A DNA stretch of 64,000 nt from positions 34,582 to 98,581 of the forward strand of contig NZ_FOLP01000023.1 in NCBI RefSeq assembly GCF_900112425.1, written 5' to 3'. The notes below the pieces were generated by a model that did not search any database, was not told the origin of the DNA, and saw only the letters and a program-made list of their open reading frames with translations. This document shows, one piece after another, positions 1 to 8,311 of this stretch. Within the stretch, counting starts at the first letter, position 1, and each line of letters begins with the position of its first letter. The DNA comes from Variovorax sp. OK212 (GTDB taxonomy: Bacteria > Pseudomonadota > Gammaproteobacteria > Burkholderiales > Burkholderiaceae_C). Both the position numbers and the translations under genes were made by a program.

Positions 1-1
1 C

Positions 2-376
2 GAGGTGGCCGAAACCCGCCTGGCCGACTGGCTGGACGCAAGCCCGGCGGCGCTGCTGGCCGACCTGCTGTGCCACGGCGGGCTGGTGCTCGGCGAGTCC
101 GTGCCCTTCGAGAAGGCGTGGCTCGATCTGGCGCAGACCGAGGTCGTGCTGCATTTCGACGAGCAGGTCGTTGCGCACACCGTCGGCGAGCACCCCCACC
201 CCGACGTGGGCGCGCTGCTGGTGTGGCTGGCCAACCGGGGTGCGGCGCGGGGCGAGGGCCTGCGCGCGGGCCAGGTCGTGACGACCGGCTCGTGCACCGG
301 CATGTTGTTCGCCTCGCAAGGCACCCGCGTGCGGGTGGACGTGCGCGGGCTCGCGCCGTTGTGCGCGAGCTTCTGA
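2..376 (+). CDS. 2-keto-4-pentenoate hydratase / fumarylacetoacetate hydrolase family protein (5' truncated by window edge)
   Basis: The frame is open from base 2 to the TGA at 374-376, so only the last 124 residues are visible and the start lies outside the window. The tail (GGLVLGESVPF, then VVTTGSCTGML) has the C-terminal pattern of MhpD/HpcG-type hydratases and decarboxylases of the FAH superfamily, which act on 2-oxo acids with a divalent metal. The next gene is a homologue with the same motifs (ALVLGAWVPF, VVTTGTWVGIL), so the two are a tandem pair and may form one hetero-oligomeric enzyme, as in oxalocrotonate decarboxylase/hydratase pairs. The metal-binding N-terminal half is not visible, so substrate and activity cannot be judged. 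Confidence 0.8.
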   Translation, partial: EVAETRLADWLDASPAALLADLLCHGGLVLGESVPFEKAWLDLAQTEVVLHFDEQVVAHTVGEHPHPDVGALLVWLANRGAARGEGLRAGQVVTTGSCTGMLFASQGTRVRVDVRGLAPLCASF

Positions 377-406
377 ATTTTTTTGCGATCACTGGAGGAA
401 ACCGAG

Positions 407-1174
407 ATGTCCCTGTCAAGGATCGATGCCGCGGCCGCGTCGCTGGTTCGCGCGCGCCGCAGCCACGCCACGTGCCCCGCGGCGCAGGTGGCCGAACTGC
501 TCGAGCATGCCGAGGACGCCTATGCCGTGCAGCAGCGCGTGGCGCAGGCGCTCGGCTGGTTCGACGCGCCGCCGCGGTACTGGAAAGCCGGCGGGCCCTC
601 GCGCGAGGCGGTGCTGACCCACGCGCCGCTGCCGCCCCAAGGCGTATGGACCAGCCCGGCACAGGCCGGCCACTGGCCGTTCCACATGCGCGGCATCGAG
701 GCCGAGGTCGCGCTGCGGCTCGGCTGCGCGGTCGATCCGGCGCTGGCATCGACGCTCGACGCCGACCGCGCAAGCGCACTGGTCGACGCGATGGCCGTGT
801 CGATAGAAATCGTGGACTCCCGCTGGCACGAGGCGATGGCCGCGCCCGCGCTGTGCAAGCTGGCCGACCTGCAATCGCACGGCGCGCTGGTGCTGGGCGC
901 ATGGGTGCCGTTTGCGGCGCGCGACTGGCGCGCGCAGACCTGCACCGTGCGCATCGGCGAGCGCGCGCCGGTCGAGCGCCGCGGCACGCACGCGCTCGGC
1001 GATCCCGCCTGGCTGCTGCCTGCGTGGCTGCGCCATGCCACGCGCAACGGCGAGCCCGTCGCGGCCGGCACCGTGGTGACGACGGGCACCTGGGTCGGCA
1101 TTCTCGAAGCGGCCCGGGGCGAGCTCGTCAGCGCTGAATTTCCGGGCATCGGCCACGCGTCGGTGCAGCTGTAG
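407..1174 (+). CDS. 2-keto-4-pentenoate hydratase / FAH superfamily protein
   Basis: 255 residues. The ATG at 407 follows GGAGGAA at 394-400; an in-frame start at 383 would place the ribosome site inside the gene and is less likely. The protein has the MhpD-like layout: an N-terminal helical part, then GIEAEVALRLG, whose acidic residues sit where the family binds Mg/Mn, then VSIEIVDSRW, and a C-terminal ALVLGAWVPF ... VVTTGTWVGIL strand set. These are family traits; the exact 2-oxo acid substrate is unknown. It begins 30 bases after the homologous upstream gene and 35 bases before an aminotransferase, so all three are probably one transcript. Length is normal for the family (about 260). Confidence 0.82.
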   Translation: MSLSRIDAAAASLVRARRSHATCPAAQVAELLEHAEDAYAVQQRVAQALGWFDAPPRYWKAGGPSREAVLTHAPLPPQGVWTSPAQAGHWPFHMRGIEAEVALRLGCAVDPALASTLDADRASALVDAMAVSIEIVDSRWHEAMAAPALCKLADLQSHGALVLGAWVPFAARDWRAQTCTVRIGERAPVERRGTHALGDPAWLLPAWLRHATRNGEPVAAGTVVTTGTWVGILEAARGELVSAEFPGIGHASVQL

Positions 1175-1209
1175 ACCTCTTTCGCAACCCCTGAAGAACG
1201 GAGACATCC

Positions 1210-2445
1210 ATGATCGCGCTCGACAACCATCCCAGCGGCCGGCACTTCCTGCAGATTCCGGGGCCCAGCCCCGTGCCCGATCGCATCCTGCGGGCCATCA
1301 GCCTGCCGACCATCGACCACCGCGGCCCCGAGTTCGCCATCCTGGGCAAGAAGGTGATCGCCGGCCTGCAGCAGGTGTTCCAGACCCGGCACCCGGTCGT
1401 CATCTATCCCGCATCGGGCACCGGCGCGTGGGAGGCGGCGCTGGCCAACGTGATGAGCCCCGGCGACCATGTGCTGATGTTCGAGACCGGCCACTTCGCG
1501 ACGCTGTGGCAGAAGATGGCGCGCCGGCTCGGCCTGGAGCCCGAGTTCCTCGCGCTGGAGGGCAACGACGAGACCGGCCTGCCGCGCGCCTGGCGCCACG
1601 GCGTGCAGGCCGAGTTGATCGAGCAGCGCCTGCGCCAGGACAGCGCCCGGCACATCAAGGCCGTGTGCGTGGTGCACAACGAGACCTCGACCGGCGTCAC
1701 CTCCGACATCGCCGCGGTGCGCCGCGCGATCGATGCCGCGGGGCATCCGGCGCTGTTGCTGGTCGACACCATCTCCGGACTCGCGAGCGCCGACTACCGC
1801 CACGACGAGTGGGGCGTGGACGTCACCGTCAGCGGCTCGCAGAAGGGGCTCATGCTGCCGCCGGGCATCAGCTTCAACGCGGTGTCGCCCAAGGCGCTCG
1901 AGGTGGCCAGAACGGCCCGCCTGCCGAAGGCCTTCTGGGCCTGGGACGAGATCATCGAGATGAACCAGGGCGGCTACTGGCCCTGCACGCCGAGCACGAA
2001 CCTGCTGTACGGGCTCAGCGAGGCGCTGGACATGGTGCTCGGACAGGGCCTGCCCGTGATCTTCGAGCGCCACCGGCGCTGGGGCCGCGGCGTGCGTGCC
2101 GCCGTGCAGGCCTGGGGCCTGCCCACGCAGTGCGCGGACGAGCGCGTGCACTCGCCGGTGCTGACCGGCGTCATCACGCCGCAAGGGGTCGATGCCGACG
2201 CGCTGCGCCGGCTGATCCACCAGCGCTTCGATCTCTCGCTGGGCGCGGGGCTGGGCAAGCTCAAGGGCCGCATGTTCCGCATCGGGCACCTGGGCGACTG
2301 CAACGACCTGACGCTGATGGCCGCGTTGACCGGCATCGAAATGGGTTTCAAGCTGGCGCAGGTGCCGGTGGCAGGCAGCGGCGTGCTGGCGGCCATGAGC
2401 TACTTCGCGCAAACGCCGTCGCCGGACGTGCCGCAGACGAAGTAG
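1210..2445 (+). CDS. Class V PLP-dependent aminotransferase (alanine/serine--glyoxylate type)
   Basis: 411 residues, ATG preceded by GGAGA. The fold-type I, class V pattern is clear: an N-terminal IPGPSPVPDRIL, the cofactor-phosphate loop YPASGTGAWEAAL (about 66-78), VHNETSTGV (155-163), the PLP-ring aspartate in VDTISG (D186) and the Schiff-base lysine K212 in SGSQKGLMLPPG. Relatives include serine-glyoxylate, alanine-glyoxylate and (S)-ureidoglycine-glyoxylate aminotransferases, all passing amino groups to glyoxylate. The nearby amidohydrolase and racemase-like genes make an amino acid or ureido substrate plausible, but that is inference. It is the third gene of the upstream run; a 237-base regulatory-looking gap follows. 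Confidence 0.88.
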   Translation: MIALDNHPSGRHFLQIPGPSPVPDRILRAISLPTIDHRGPEFAILGKKVIAGLQQVFQTRHPVVIYPASGTGAWEAALANVMSPGDHVLMFETGHFATLWQKMARRLGLEPEFLALEGNDETGLPRAWRHGVQAELIEQRLRQDSARHIKAVCVVHNETSTGVTSDIAAVRRAIDAAGHPALLLVDTISGLASADYRHDEWGVDVTVSGSQKGLMLPPGISFNAVSPKALEVARTARLPKAFWAWDEIIEMNQGGYWPCTPSTNLLYGLSEALDMVLGQGLPVIFERHRRWGRGVRAAVQAWGLPTQCADERVHSPVLTGVITPQGVDADALRRLIHQRFDLSLGAGLGKLKGRMFRIGHLGDCNDLTLMAALTGIEMGFKLAQVPVAGSGVLAAMSYFAQTPSPDVPQTK

Positions 2446-2518
2446 ACGCGGGAGAAACACCTGCCAAGCGCCTCTGGGAGCCGCTCGGCTAGGTGTTTCC
2501 ACTATCGTTAACATTATT

Positions 2519-2536
2519 GTCAACATAGTTGTTGAC
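2519..2536. promoter_or_regulatory. Inverted repeat GTCAAC-N6-GTTGAC, putative operator
   Basis: Perfect 6-base arms at 2519-2524 and 2531-2536 separated by ATAGTT, inside the AT-rich patch upstream of the MFS gene. Spacing and symmetry fit a dimeric regulator or an overlap with the promoter. Which protein binds, if any, is unknown. Confidence 0.4.
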
Positions 2537-2584
2537 GTTAATTTCGACAAAGCCTAAATTCCGCCGCACAGCCTCGGTGGCGCA

Positions 2585-2598
2585 CTGGTTCGAACCAG
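2585..2598. promoter_or_regulatory. 14-base palindrome CTGGTTCGAACCAG, putative GntR/FadR-type operator
   Basis: A perfect 14-base palindrome 84 bases before the MFS start codon. FCD-type GntR regulators such as FadR bind TGGT-N-ACCA-like palindromes, and an FCD-type GntR gene closes this cluster at 7118-7870. The pairing of site and regulator is inference. Confidence 0.5.
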
Positions 2599-2682
2599 CC
2601 CGGCCCGCGACTGCAAAGTTCGCCAGCGTGCCGGGTCCTCCTTGCACGCGGGCATCCGTGCCACTGCAAGGAGACAACCCCG

Positions 2683-4008
2683 ATGCAAACCACCATGACG
2701 GACGGCGCCAAGGCGACCGCCGCAGCACCAGACGACGCGCTCCAGCCCACCAAGGTGCGCTGGAAGATCTTCCTGATGATGTTGTTCCTGATCTCGATCA
2801 ACTACATCGACCGGGCCTCGCTCTCGGTGGCCATGCCGCTGATCGCCAAGGAGTTCAACATCGGCCCCGCCGTGCAGGGCCTGCTGCTGAGTTCGTTCTT
2901 CTGGACCTACGCGCTGATGCAGATCCCCGGTGGCATGCTGGCCGACCGCTACGGCCCGCGCGTCGTGATTGCCGCCGCCACCGTGGGCTGGGGCTTCTTC
3001 CAGGCCATTGCAGCCGTCTGCACAGGCTGGCTTCCCTTGCTGCTGACCCGACTGGGCCTGGGCGCGGCCGAGGCGCCGATCTACCCCGCGGGCGGCAAGC
3101 TCAACGGCATCTGGATGACCCAGACCGAGCGCGGGCGCGGCGCCACCTTGCTCGACGGCGGCGCCCCCCTGGGCGCGGCGCTGGGGGCGATCCTGATTTC
3201 GGCGTTGATCGCCGTGCTCGGCTCCTGGCGCATGGCCTTCGTCATTGCCGGCGTGGGCACCGTGGTGGCGGGCTACTTTGCATGGCGCTACATCCGCAAC
3301 CATCCGCGCCAGCATCCCGGCGTGAACGAGGCCGAAGCACGCTACATCGAGGCCAGCCACGCCGCCGACGCCGCCAAGGAACCGGCCCATGCGAGCGGCC
3401 GCGTGCTCGACTTCTTCCGCTATCGCTCCGTGTGGGGCATGTTCTTCGGCTGGATGTGCTTCAACGCGCTGTTCTACGGCCTGCTCACCTGGATGCCCAA
3501 CTACCTGTCGAAGGTGCACGGCTTCGACATCAAGCAGATGGGCGGCGCGGTGTTCATCATGTTCTTCTCGGGCTTCGTCGGCGAGATGTTCGGTGGCTGG
3601 CTGGCCGACAAATGGCAGGCCGCCGGCGCGTCGCAGAGCAAGGTGCTGCGCACGCTGTTCGGCATCTCGTCGATCATCGCCACCGTGGCCATCTTCATGG
3701 TGACGCAGATCAAGGACCCGATCGCCGTGGTCGTGCTGCTGTCGGTGACGCTGTTCTTCCTGCGCTGGTGCGGCCTGTTCTGGTGCGTGCCGTCGATCCT
3801 CGGCACGCGCGCCCGGGTCGGCTTTCTGGGCGGCACCATGAACCTCGGCGGCAACGTGGCGGGCATCGGCGTGCCGATCGTGGTCGGCCTGATCGTGCAG
3901 GCGACCGGCTCGTACTTCATGGCGCTGATGCTGTTCACGGCGGCCGGTGCCGGCCTGTTCATCTGCTCGACGATGCTGATCGACTACAGCAAGAAGCTGC
4001 CGGTCTGA
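2683..4008 (+). CDS. MFS transporter, anion:cation symporter (ACS) family
   Basis: 441 residues with about twelve hydrophobic segments and the ACS opening pattern FLISINYIDRASLSVAMP. Motif A of the major facilitator superfamily appears as GGMLADRYGPR between helices 2 and 3 (about residues 86-96), and GLGAAEAPIYPAG in helix 4 is typical of the glucarate/galactarate/hexuronate/phthalate porters. It probably imports an organic anion with protons across the inner membrane. It is the first gene after the regulatory gap and is followed 21 bases later by the racemase-superfamily gene, so it likely brings in the substrate that the downstream enzymes process. The substrate itself cannot be read from the sequence. 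Confidence 0.9.
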   Translation: MQTTMTDGAKATAAAPDDALQPTKVRWKIFLMMLFLISINYIDRASLSVAMPLIAKEFNIGPAVQGLLLSSFFWTYALMQIPGGMLADRYGPRVVIAAATVGWGFFQAIAAVCTGWLPLLLTRLGLGAAEAPIYPAGGKLNGIWMTQTERGRGATLLDGGAPLGAALGAILISALIAVLGSWRMAFVIAGVGTVVAGYFAWRYIRNHPRQHPGVNEAEARYIEASHAADAAKEPAHASGRVLDFFRYRSVWGMFFGWMCFNALFYGLLTWMPNYLSKVHGFDIKQMGGAVFIMFFSGFVGEMFGGWLADKWQAAGASQSKVLRTLFGISSIIATVAIFMVTQIKDPIAVVVLLSVTLFFLRWCGLFWCVPSILGTRARVGFLGGTMNLGGNVAGIGVPIVVGLIVQATGSYFMALMLFTAAGAGLFICSTMLIDYSKKLPV

Positions 4009-4029
4009 ACAGGCGCCACTGCGACAACC

Positions 4030-4758
4030 ATGACCCCACGAAAACTCATCGGCGTGCTGACGCCCTCCTCCAACACCGCGCTCGAACCGCTGACCAGCGC
4101 CATGGTCGCGGGCGTGCCCGGCGTCTCGGCGCATTTCTCGCGCTTCACCGTCACCGAGATCTCGATGCGCGACGCGTCGCTGAACCAGTTCGACGACAGC
4201 AAGATCCTCGAGGCCGCACGGCTGCTGGCCGACGCGCGGGTCGACACGATCTGCTGGAGCGGCACCTCGGCGAGCTGGCTCGGCTTCGAGAAGGACAGGG
4301 CGCTGTGCGCGCGCATCACCGAGGCGACCGGCATCCCGGCCACCACCTCGGTGCTGGCGCTCAACGAACTGCTGGCCGCGCAGGGCGCCCGCACGCTGGG
4401 CCTGGTGTCGCCATATGTCGAGGACGTGCAACGGCGCATCGTCGGCAACTACGCGGGCATCGGCATTGACTGCGTGGCCGAGCGCCACCTCGACCTGACG
4501 GTGAACTTCGCGTTCAGCGAAGTCGAGCCCGACACGCTGCGCCGCATGCTGCGCGAGGTGGCGCAGCAGCGCCCCGACGCGATCACCATCATGTGCACCA
4601 ACCTGCACGGCGCGCAACTGGTCGAGGAGATGGAGCGCGAGCTCGGCATCCCGATCTACGACTCGGTGGCCACCGTGGTGTGGCGCGCGCTGAAGACGGC
4701 CGGCGTGGATCCGCGCGCCGTCAGGGGCTGGGGCCGCCTCTTCGACGCGCAAGCCTGA
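4030..4758 (+). CDS. Asp/Glu racemase-superfamily protein resembling arylmalonate decarboxylase / maleate cis-trans isomerase
   Basis: 242 residues. The opening IGVLTPSSNTALEP is characteristic of the maleate isomerase/arylmalonate decarboxylase branch. The C-terminal catalytic cysteine is present (C189 in IMCTNLHG), but the N-terminal catalytic cysteine, usually in a CTS turn, is glycine here: G78 in WSGTSASW. Bordetella arylmalonate decarboxylase has the same layout (Gly74, Cys188, about 240 residues), whereas maleate isomerases and racemases use two cysteines. A single-cysteine decarboxylase-like or protonating chemistry is therefore more likely than racemisation; this is inference. The gene lies between the MFS carrier and the amidohydrolase, on the same strand with short gaps. 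Confidence 0.75.
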   Translation: MTPRKLIGVLTPSSNTALEPLTSAMVAGVPGVSAHFSRFTVTEISMRDASLNQFDDSKILEAARLLADARVDTICWSGTSASWLGFEKDRALCARITEATGIPATTSVLALNELLAAQGARTLGLVSPYVEDVQRRIVGNYAGIGIDCVAERHLDLTVNFAFSEVEPDTLRRMLREVAQQRPDAITIMCTNLHGAQLVEEMERELGIPIYDSVATVVWRALKTAGVDPRAVRGWGRLFDAQA

Positions 4759-4826
4759 GCGCCTGCAACACGGCCAGCCAGATAGACAGACAGTTCGACA
4801 GACAGACAAAGAAGCAGAGAAAGACC

Positions 4827-6254
4827 ATGACCTTCCGCGACCTCGACCTCGTGGTGCGCAATGCCCGCGTTGCCACCGCCAGCGACACCTTCGACTCGGA
4901 CATCGGCATCCGCGATGGCCGCATCGTGCAACTCGGCCTCGACCTGCCGCCCGGACGGCAGGAGATCAACGCCGCCGGCCGCTACGTGACGCCCGGCGGC
5001 GTCGACGCGCATTGCCATCTCGACCAGCCGATGGAGCCGCCCGTGCGCATGGCCGACGACTTCGACACCGGCACCCGCGCCGCGGCCTGCGGCGGCACGA
5101 CCACGGTGATTGCGTTCGCCGCGCAGCACAAGGGCCAGTCGTTGCGCGCCGCGGTGCAGGACTACCACCGGCGCGCCGAGGGCCGCGCCCATGTCGACCA
5201 CGCCTTTCACCTGATCGTCAGCGACCCGACCGAAGACGTGCTGAAGCACGAGTTGCCGCAGCTGATCGCCGAGGGCTACACCTCCTTCAAGATCTACATG
5301 ACCTACGACGACCTGAAGCTGGACGACGGCCAGATCCTCGACGTGCTGTCGGTGGCCAGGGCGCACGGCGCGATGGCCATGATCCACGCCGAGAACGCCG
5401 ACTGCATCGAATGGCTGACCAGGCGGCTGGAAGCCAACGGGCGCACCGCGCCACGCTTTCACGCGCATGCGCGGCCGATGCTGGTGGAGCGCGAGGCGAC
5501 CCACCGCGCGATCGCGCTGTCGGAGCTGGTCGACGTGCCGATCATGATCGTGCACGTGTCCGGGCGCGAAGCCGTCGAGCAGATCCGGTGGGCGCGCGCG
5601 CACGGCCTGAGCGTGTTCGCCGAAACCTGTCCGCAGTACCTCTTTCTCACGGCCGAAGACCTGGGCATCGACGACAGCTACCAGGGTGCGCGCTGCGTGT
5701 GCAGCCCGCCGCCGCGCAACCGCGAGAACCAGCAGGTGATCTGGAACGGCCTGTCCGACGGGCTGTTCACGATCTTCTCGTCGGACCACGCGCCGTTTCG
5801 CTACGACGCGCCCGAGGGCAAGAAGCCCGGCGGCGAGGAGGTGGCGTTCCGCCACATCCCGAACGGCATTCCCGGCATCGAGACGCGGCTGCCGCTGCTG
5901 TTCTCGCACGGCGTGCTCGACGGGCGCATCACGATCAACCGCTTCGTCGAGCTGACGTCCACCAACCCGGCCAAGGCCTACGGGCTGCATCCGCGCAAGG
6001 GCACGATCGCGGTCGGCGCCGATGCGGACCTCGTGGTCTGGGGCACCACGCCGCGCCCGATCCGCAACGCCGACCTGCACCACGCCGTGGACTACACGCC
6101 CTACGAGGGCATCGAGGTCAAGGCCTGGCCGGCGCTGACGCTGGCGCGCGGCGAAGTCGTGTGGGACGGCGAGCGCTTCCACCCGCGCGCCGGACGTGGA
6201 GAATTCCTGCGGCGGGCCGAGCCCACCCTGCTGCCGGCCCGCCGACCCGCCTGA
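4827..6254 (+). CDS. Dihydropyrimidinase / hydantoinase-type amidohydrolase
   Basis: 475 residues. The ATG at 4827 fits the usual N-terminus (DLVVRNARVAT); the longer open frame upstream has no coding character. All binuclear-metal ligands of the cyclic amidohydrolase family are visible: H62 and H64 (DAHCHLDQ), the carboxylated lysine K155 (TSFKIYMTY), H187 (MIHAEN), H243 (VHVSG) and D320 (SSDHAPF). Members open six- or five-membered cyclic diamides (dihydrouracil, hydantoin, allantoin). The gap before it carries a short GACAGACA-rich stretch, 4785-4810. With racemase-superfamily genes on both sides, the set resembles a hydantoin utilisation cluster, although no carbamoylase is visible. Confidence 0.9.
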   Translation: MTFRDLDLVVRNARVATASDTFDSDIGIRDGRIVQLGLDLPPGRQEINAAGRYVTPGGVDAHCHLDQPMEPPVRMADDFDTGTRAAACGGTTTVIAFAAQHKGQSLRAAVQDYHRRAEGRAHVDHAFHLIVSDPTEDVLKHELPQLIAEGYTSFKIYMTYDDLKLDDGQILDVLSVARAHGAMAMIHAENADCIEWLTRRLEANGRTAPRFHAHARPMLVEREATHRAIALSELVDVPIMIVHVSGREAVEQIRWARAHGLSVFAETCPQYLFLTAEDLGIDDSYQGARCVCSPPPRNRENQQVIWNGLSDGLFTIFSSDHAPFRYDAPEGKKPGGEEVAFRHIPNGIPGIETRLPLLFSHGVLDGRITINRFVELTSTNPAKAYGLHPRKGTIAVGADADLVVWGTTPRPIRNADLHHAVDYTPYEGIEVKAWPALTLARGEVVWDGERFHPRAGRGEFLRRAEPTLLPARRPA

Positions 6255-6298
6255 ACCGCCTGAACCGCACGACCGAGCACACGCCTGGAGACAACGCC

Positions 6299-7060
6299 AT
6301 GAACCTGCTGCTGATCAACCCCAACACCTCGCAAAGCGTCTCGGACCTGATCGCGGCCGAAGCCCGGCGCGCGGCCGCGAGCGACACGCGCATCGAGGTC
6401 CTGACCGCGCCCTTCGGCGTCGCCTACATCGAGACCCGCTTCGAGTCGCTGATCGGCGCCTACGCCGCGGCCACGCTCGCGGCAGAGCATCACGCGCGGC
6501 ACGACGCCATCGTGGTCGCGGCCTTCGGCGACCCCGGCATCGACGGCCTGCGCGAGGCACTCGACATTCCCGTGGTCGGCCTGACCGAGGCCGCGCTGAT
6601 GAGCGCGTGCCTGCTAGGCAAGCGCTTCTCGATCATCGCGATCTCGCGCCGCATCACGGCGTGGTACCGCGAATGCGTGCAAGCCAACGGCCTGGTCGAC
6701 CGGCTGGCGAGCATTCGCAGCCTCGACGGTCCGCTCAAGGACATCGGGCACGTGCAGGACGACCACGGCCAGCGCCTCGAAGCGCTGTGCATGTCGGCCA
6801 TCGAGGACGATGGCGCGGACGTGATCATCATCGCCGGCGCCCCGCTGGCGGGCCTCGCGCGGTCGATCAAGGACCGGATCCCGGTGCCGGTGGTCGACGG
6901 GGTGTCGAGTGCCGTGTGCCATGCGCAGACGCTCGTATCGCTGGCACCCGCGCCGGCGCGCCTCGGCAGTTTCGCGCCGCCGCCCATCAAGCCGAACCAG
7001 GGGTTGCCCGAGGCCCTCGCGCGCCTGCTGGCGCGCGACACCGCCCGCGTCCGGGGCTGA
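6299..7060 (+). CDS. Hydantoin/allantoin racemase-like protein lacking both catalytic cysteines
   Basis: 253 residues; the ATG at 6299 follows TGGAGACAACGCC. It is a clear Asp/Glu/hydantoin racemase family protein (LLINPNTSQSVS at the start; AAFGDPGID at 74-82). Hydantoin and allantoin racemases have a cysteine just before FGDPG and a second in a GCAGM-like loop. Here the first is alanine (A75) and the second loop reads IIAGAPLAG (177-185), with no cysteine. Two-base racemisation by thiols is therefore not possible in the standard way. It may be a diverged subfamily with another reaction or a binding role. It lies 44 bases after the amidohydrolase in the same run. Confidence 0.78.
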   Translation: MNLLLINPNTSQSVSDLIAAEARRAAASDTRIEVLTAPFGVAYIETRFESLIGAYAAATLAAEHHARHDAIVVAAFGDPGIDGLREALDIPVVGLTEAALMSACLLGKRFSIIAISRRITAWYRECVQANGLVDRLASIRSLDGPLKDIGHVQDDHGQRLEALCMSAIEDDGADVIIIAGAPLAGLARSIKDRIPVPVVDGVSSAVCHAQTLVSLAPAPARLGSFAPPPIKPNQGLPEALARLLARDTARVRG

Positions 7061-7117
7061 GGCCGCAGGCCCGTGACGCCCTGCGCTGCGGAGGGTGCGC
7101 CGATAGAATCGGCCCCA

Positions 7118-7870
7118 ATGTCCACCAGAGCCCCAGCCCGCAAGACCGGCGCGACCAAAGCGACCCAAGCAAGCAGCGCGACCCGCACGGCCAGTGCCAC
7201 CGCTCCCCTCGAACACAGCGTCGACGAGATCGCCGAGAAGATCTCGTCCGCCATCCTCGAGCACCGGCTCGCGCCCGGCACGAAGCTGGGCGAAGACAGG
7301 CTGGCCGCGATCTTCGCCACCAGCCGCGCCAGGGTGCGCGAAGTGCTGGCCCGGCTGGCGCACGAGCAGATCGTCGAGCTGGTCCCGCAGCGCGGCGCCT
7401 TCGTCGCGAAGCCCACCGTCGAGCAGGCGCAGGACGTGTTCGAGGCGCGCCGCCTGATCGAGCCGGGCGTGCTGCGCCGGCTCATCCGCACGCTCGACGA
7501 GACCAAGCGGGAGCGCCTGCGCCAGCACATCGCGCTCGAGGGCGAGGCACGGCAGCGCGACGACAAACGCGCCATCGTGCGGCTGTCGGGCGAGTTCCAT
7601 GTGCTGCTGGCCGAGCTTGCGGGCAACTCGGCACTGGCACGCTCGATGCGCGAGCTGTCGGCGCTGACCTGCCTGATCATCTCGCTGTACGACGCGCCCA
7701 CCGCCACCAGCTGCCGCGCGGACGAGCACGAGGAAATCGTCGCCGCCGTGAACCGCGGCGACGCGCAGCGCGCCGAGAAGCTGATGCTGCATCACCTCGA
7801 CCACATCGAGCAGAGCCTGAAGCTGGACGAAAGCGCCGAAGAGGTCGACCTCGAAAGCGTGTTCAGCTGA
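7118..7870 (+). CDS. GntR family transcriptional regulator, FCD (FadR) type
   Basis: 250 residues; ATG at 7118. An Ala/Thr/Ser-rich N-terminal tail of about 30 residues precedes the winged-helix domain (about 35-100: EIAEKISSAILEHRLAPGTKL ... SRARVREVLARL), whose wing ends QRGAFVA. The C-terminal all-helical FCD ligand domain runs to the end, with metal/ligand-type residues in FHVLLAELAGN and DEHEEIVAAV. Such regulators usually repress catabolic operons until a small carboxylate binds. It is the last gene of the cluster, 57 bases after the racemase-like gene, and the palindrome at 2585-2598 is a plausible target. That link is inference. Confidence 0.9.
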   Translation: MSTRAPARKTGATKATQASSATRTASATAPLEHSVDEIAEKISSAILEHRLAPGTKLGEDRLAAIFATSRARVREVLARLAHEQIVELVPQRGAFVAKPTVEQAQDVFEARRLIEPGVLRRLIRTLDETKRERLRQHIALEGEARQRDDKRAIVRLSGEFHVLLAELAGNSALARSMRELSALTCLIISLYDAPTATSCRADEHEEIVAAVNRGDAQRAEKLMLHHLDHIEQSLKLDESAEEVDLESVFS

Positions 7871-7991
7871 AGCCGGCGCTTCGAGCGCATGGCGATGCGC
7901 ATCCGGACTGCGTCGCCGTGCGGCACGCGTGCGTCGCGTGGCAAGCGAGCGTTCAGCGCGATCGCATCTGCGTGAAAAACGGTCCGGTAAC

Positions 7992-8192
7992 AGAGAGCGG
8001 CAGCACGCCCGCGCGCGCTTCGTCGAGCAGACCCGCGTGGCCGCCGCCGCGCAGCTGCTGAAGCAGACACAGTGGACGCAATGGACCCAGGACCAGGTGG
8101 CGAGCCGCAGCGGCTTCGGCTCGGTGGACGCGATGCGGCGCGCGTTCTCGCGGCTGCATGGCATGACGCCGCAGGCACACCGCGCGCGCTGA
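7992..8192 (+). pseudogene. 3' remnant of an AraC/GlxA-family regulator
   Basis: The frame ending at 8192 encodes a recognisable second half of the AraC DNA-binding domain: ARARFVEQTRVAAAAQLL followed by VASRSGFGSVDAMRRAF and a final HGMTPQAHR. This is the typical C-terminal end of GlxA-like regulators. No N-terminal domain or complete first helix-turn-helix lies upstream in any frame, and the sequence before 7992 has no family resemblance. The repeat WTQWTQ in the linker is odd and may be a small duplication. I read it as a dead fragment rather than a gene. Confidence 0.6.
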
Positions 8193-8311
8193 ACAGGCTC
8201 GGTCGTCGAACGCGCGCAGCATCGCCTTGCGCAACCAGCTCCGCGCCGGGTCCTTGTCAGTCCCGCGCGCCAGGCCATCTGCAACGGCCAGGTCGGGCTC
8301 TCGGCGCGCTG

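Larger units (their letters stand above)
2446..2682. promoter_or_regulatory. Intergenic promoter region upstream of the MFS gene
   Basis: This 237-base gap has an unusually AT-rich patch at about 2497-2560 in otherwise GC-rich DNA, which is where a promoter would be expected. It holds two symmetric elements listed separately, an inverted repeat at 2519-2536 and a palindrome at 2585-2598. A good ribosome site (AAGGAG) lies just before the MFS start. I see no open frame with coding character on either strand. Confidence 0.6.

Noticed and set aside
520..2550. Minus-strand open frame covering the second hydratase and the aminotransferase
   Set aside because: Shadow of two well-supported plus-strand genes with no family features of its own.
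4593..4826. N-terminal extension of the hydantoinase frame
   Set aside because: It overlaps the end of the upstream racemase-superfamily gene; the protein fits family length from ATG 4827.
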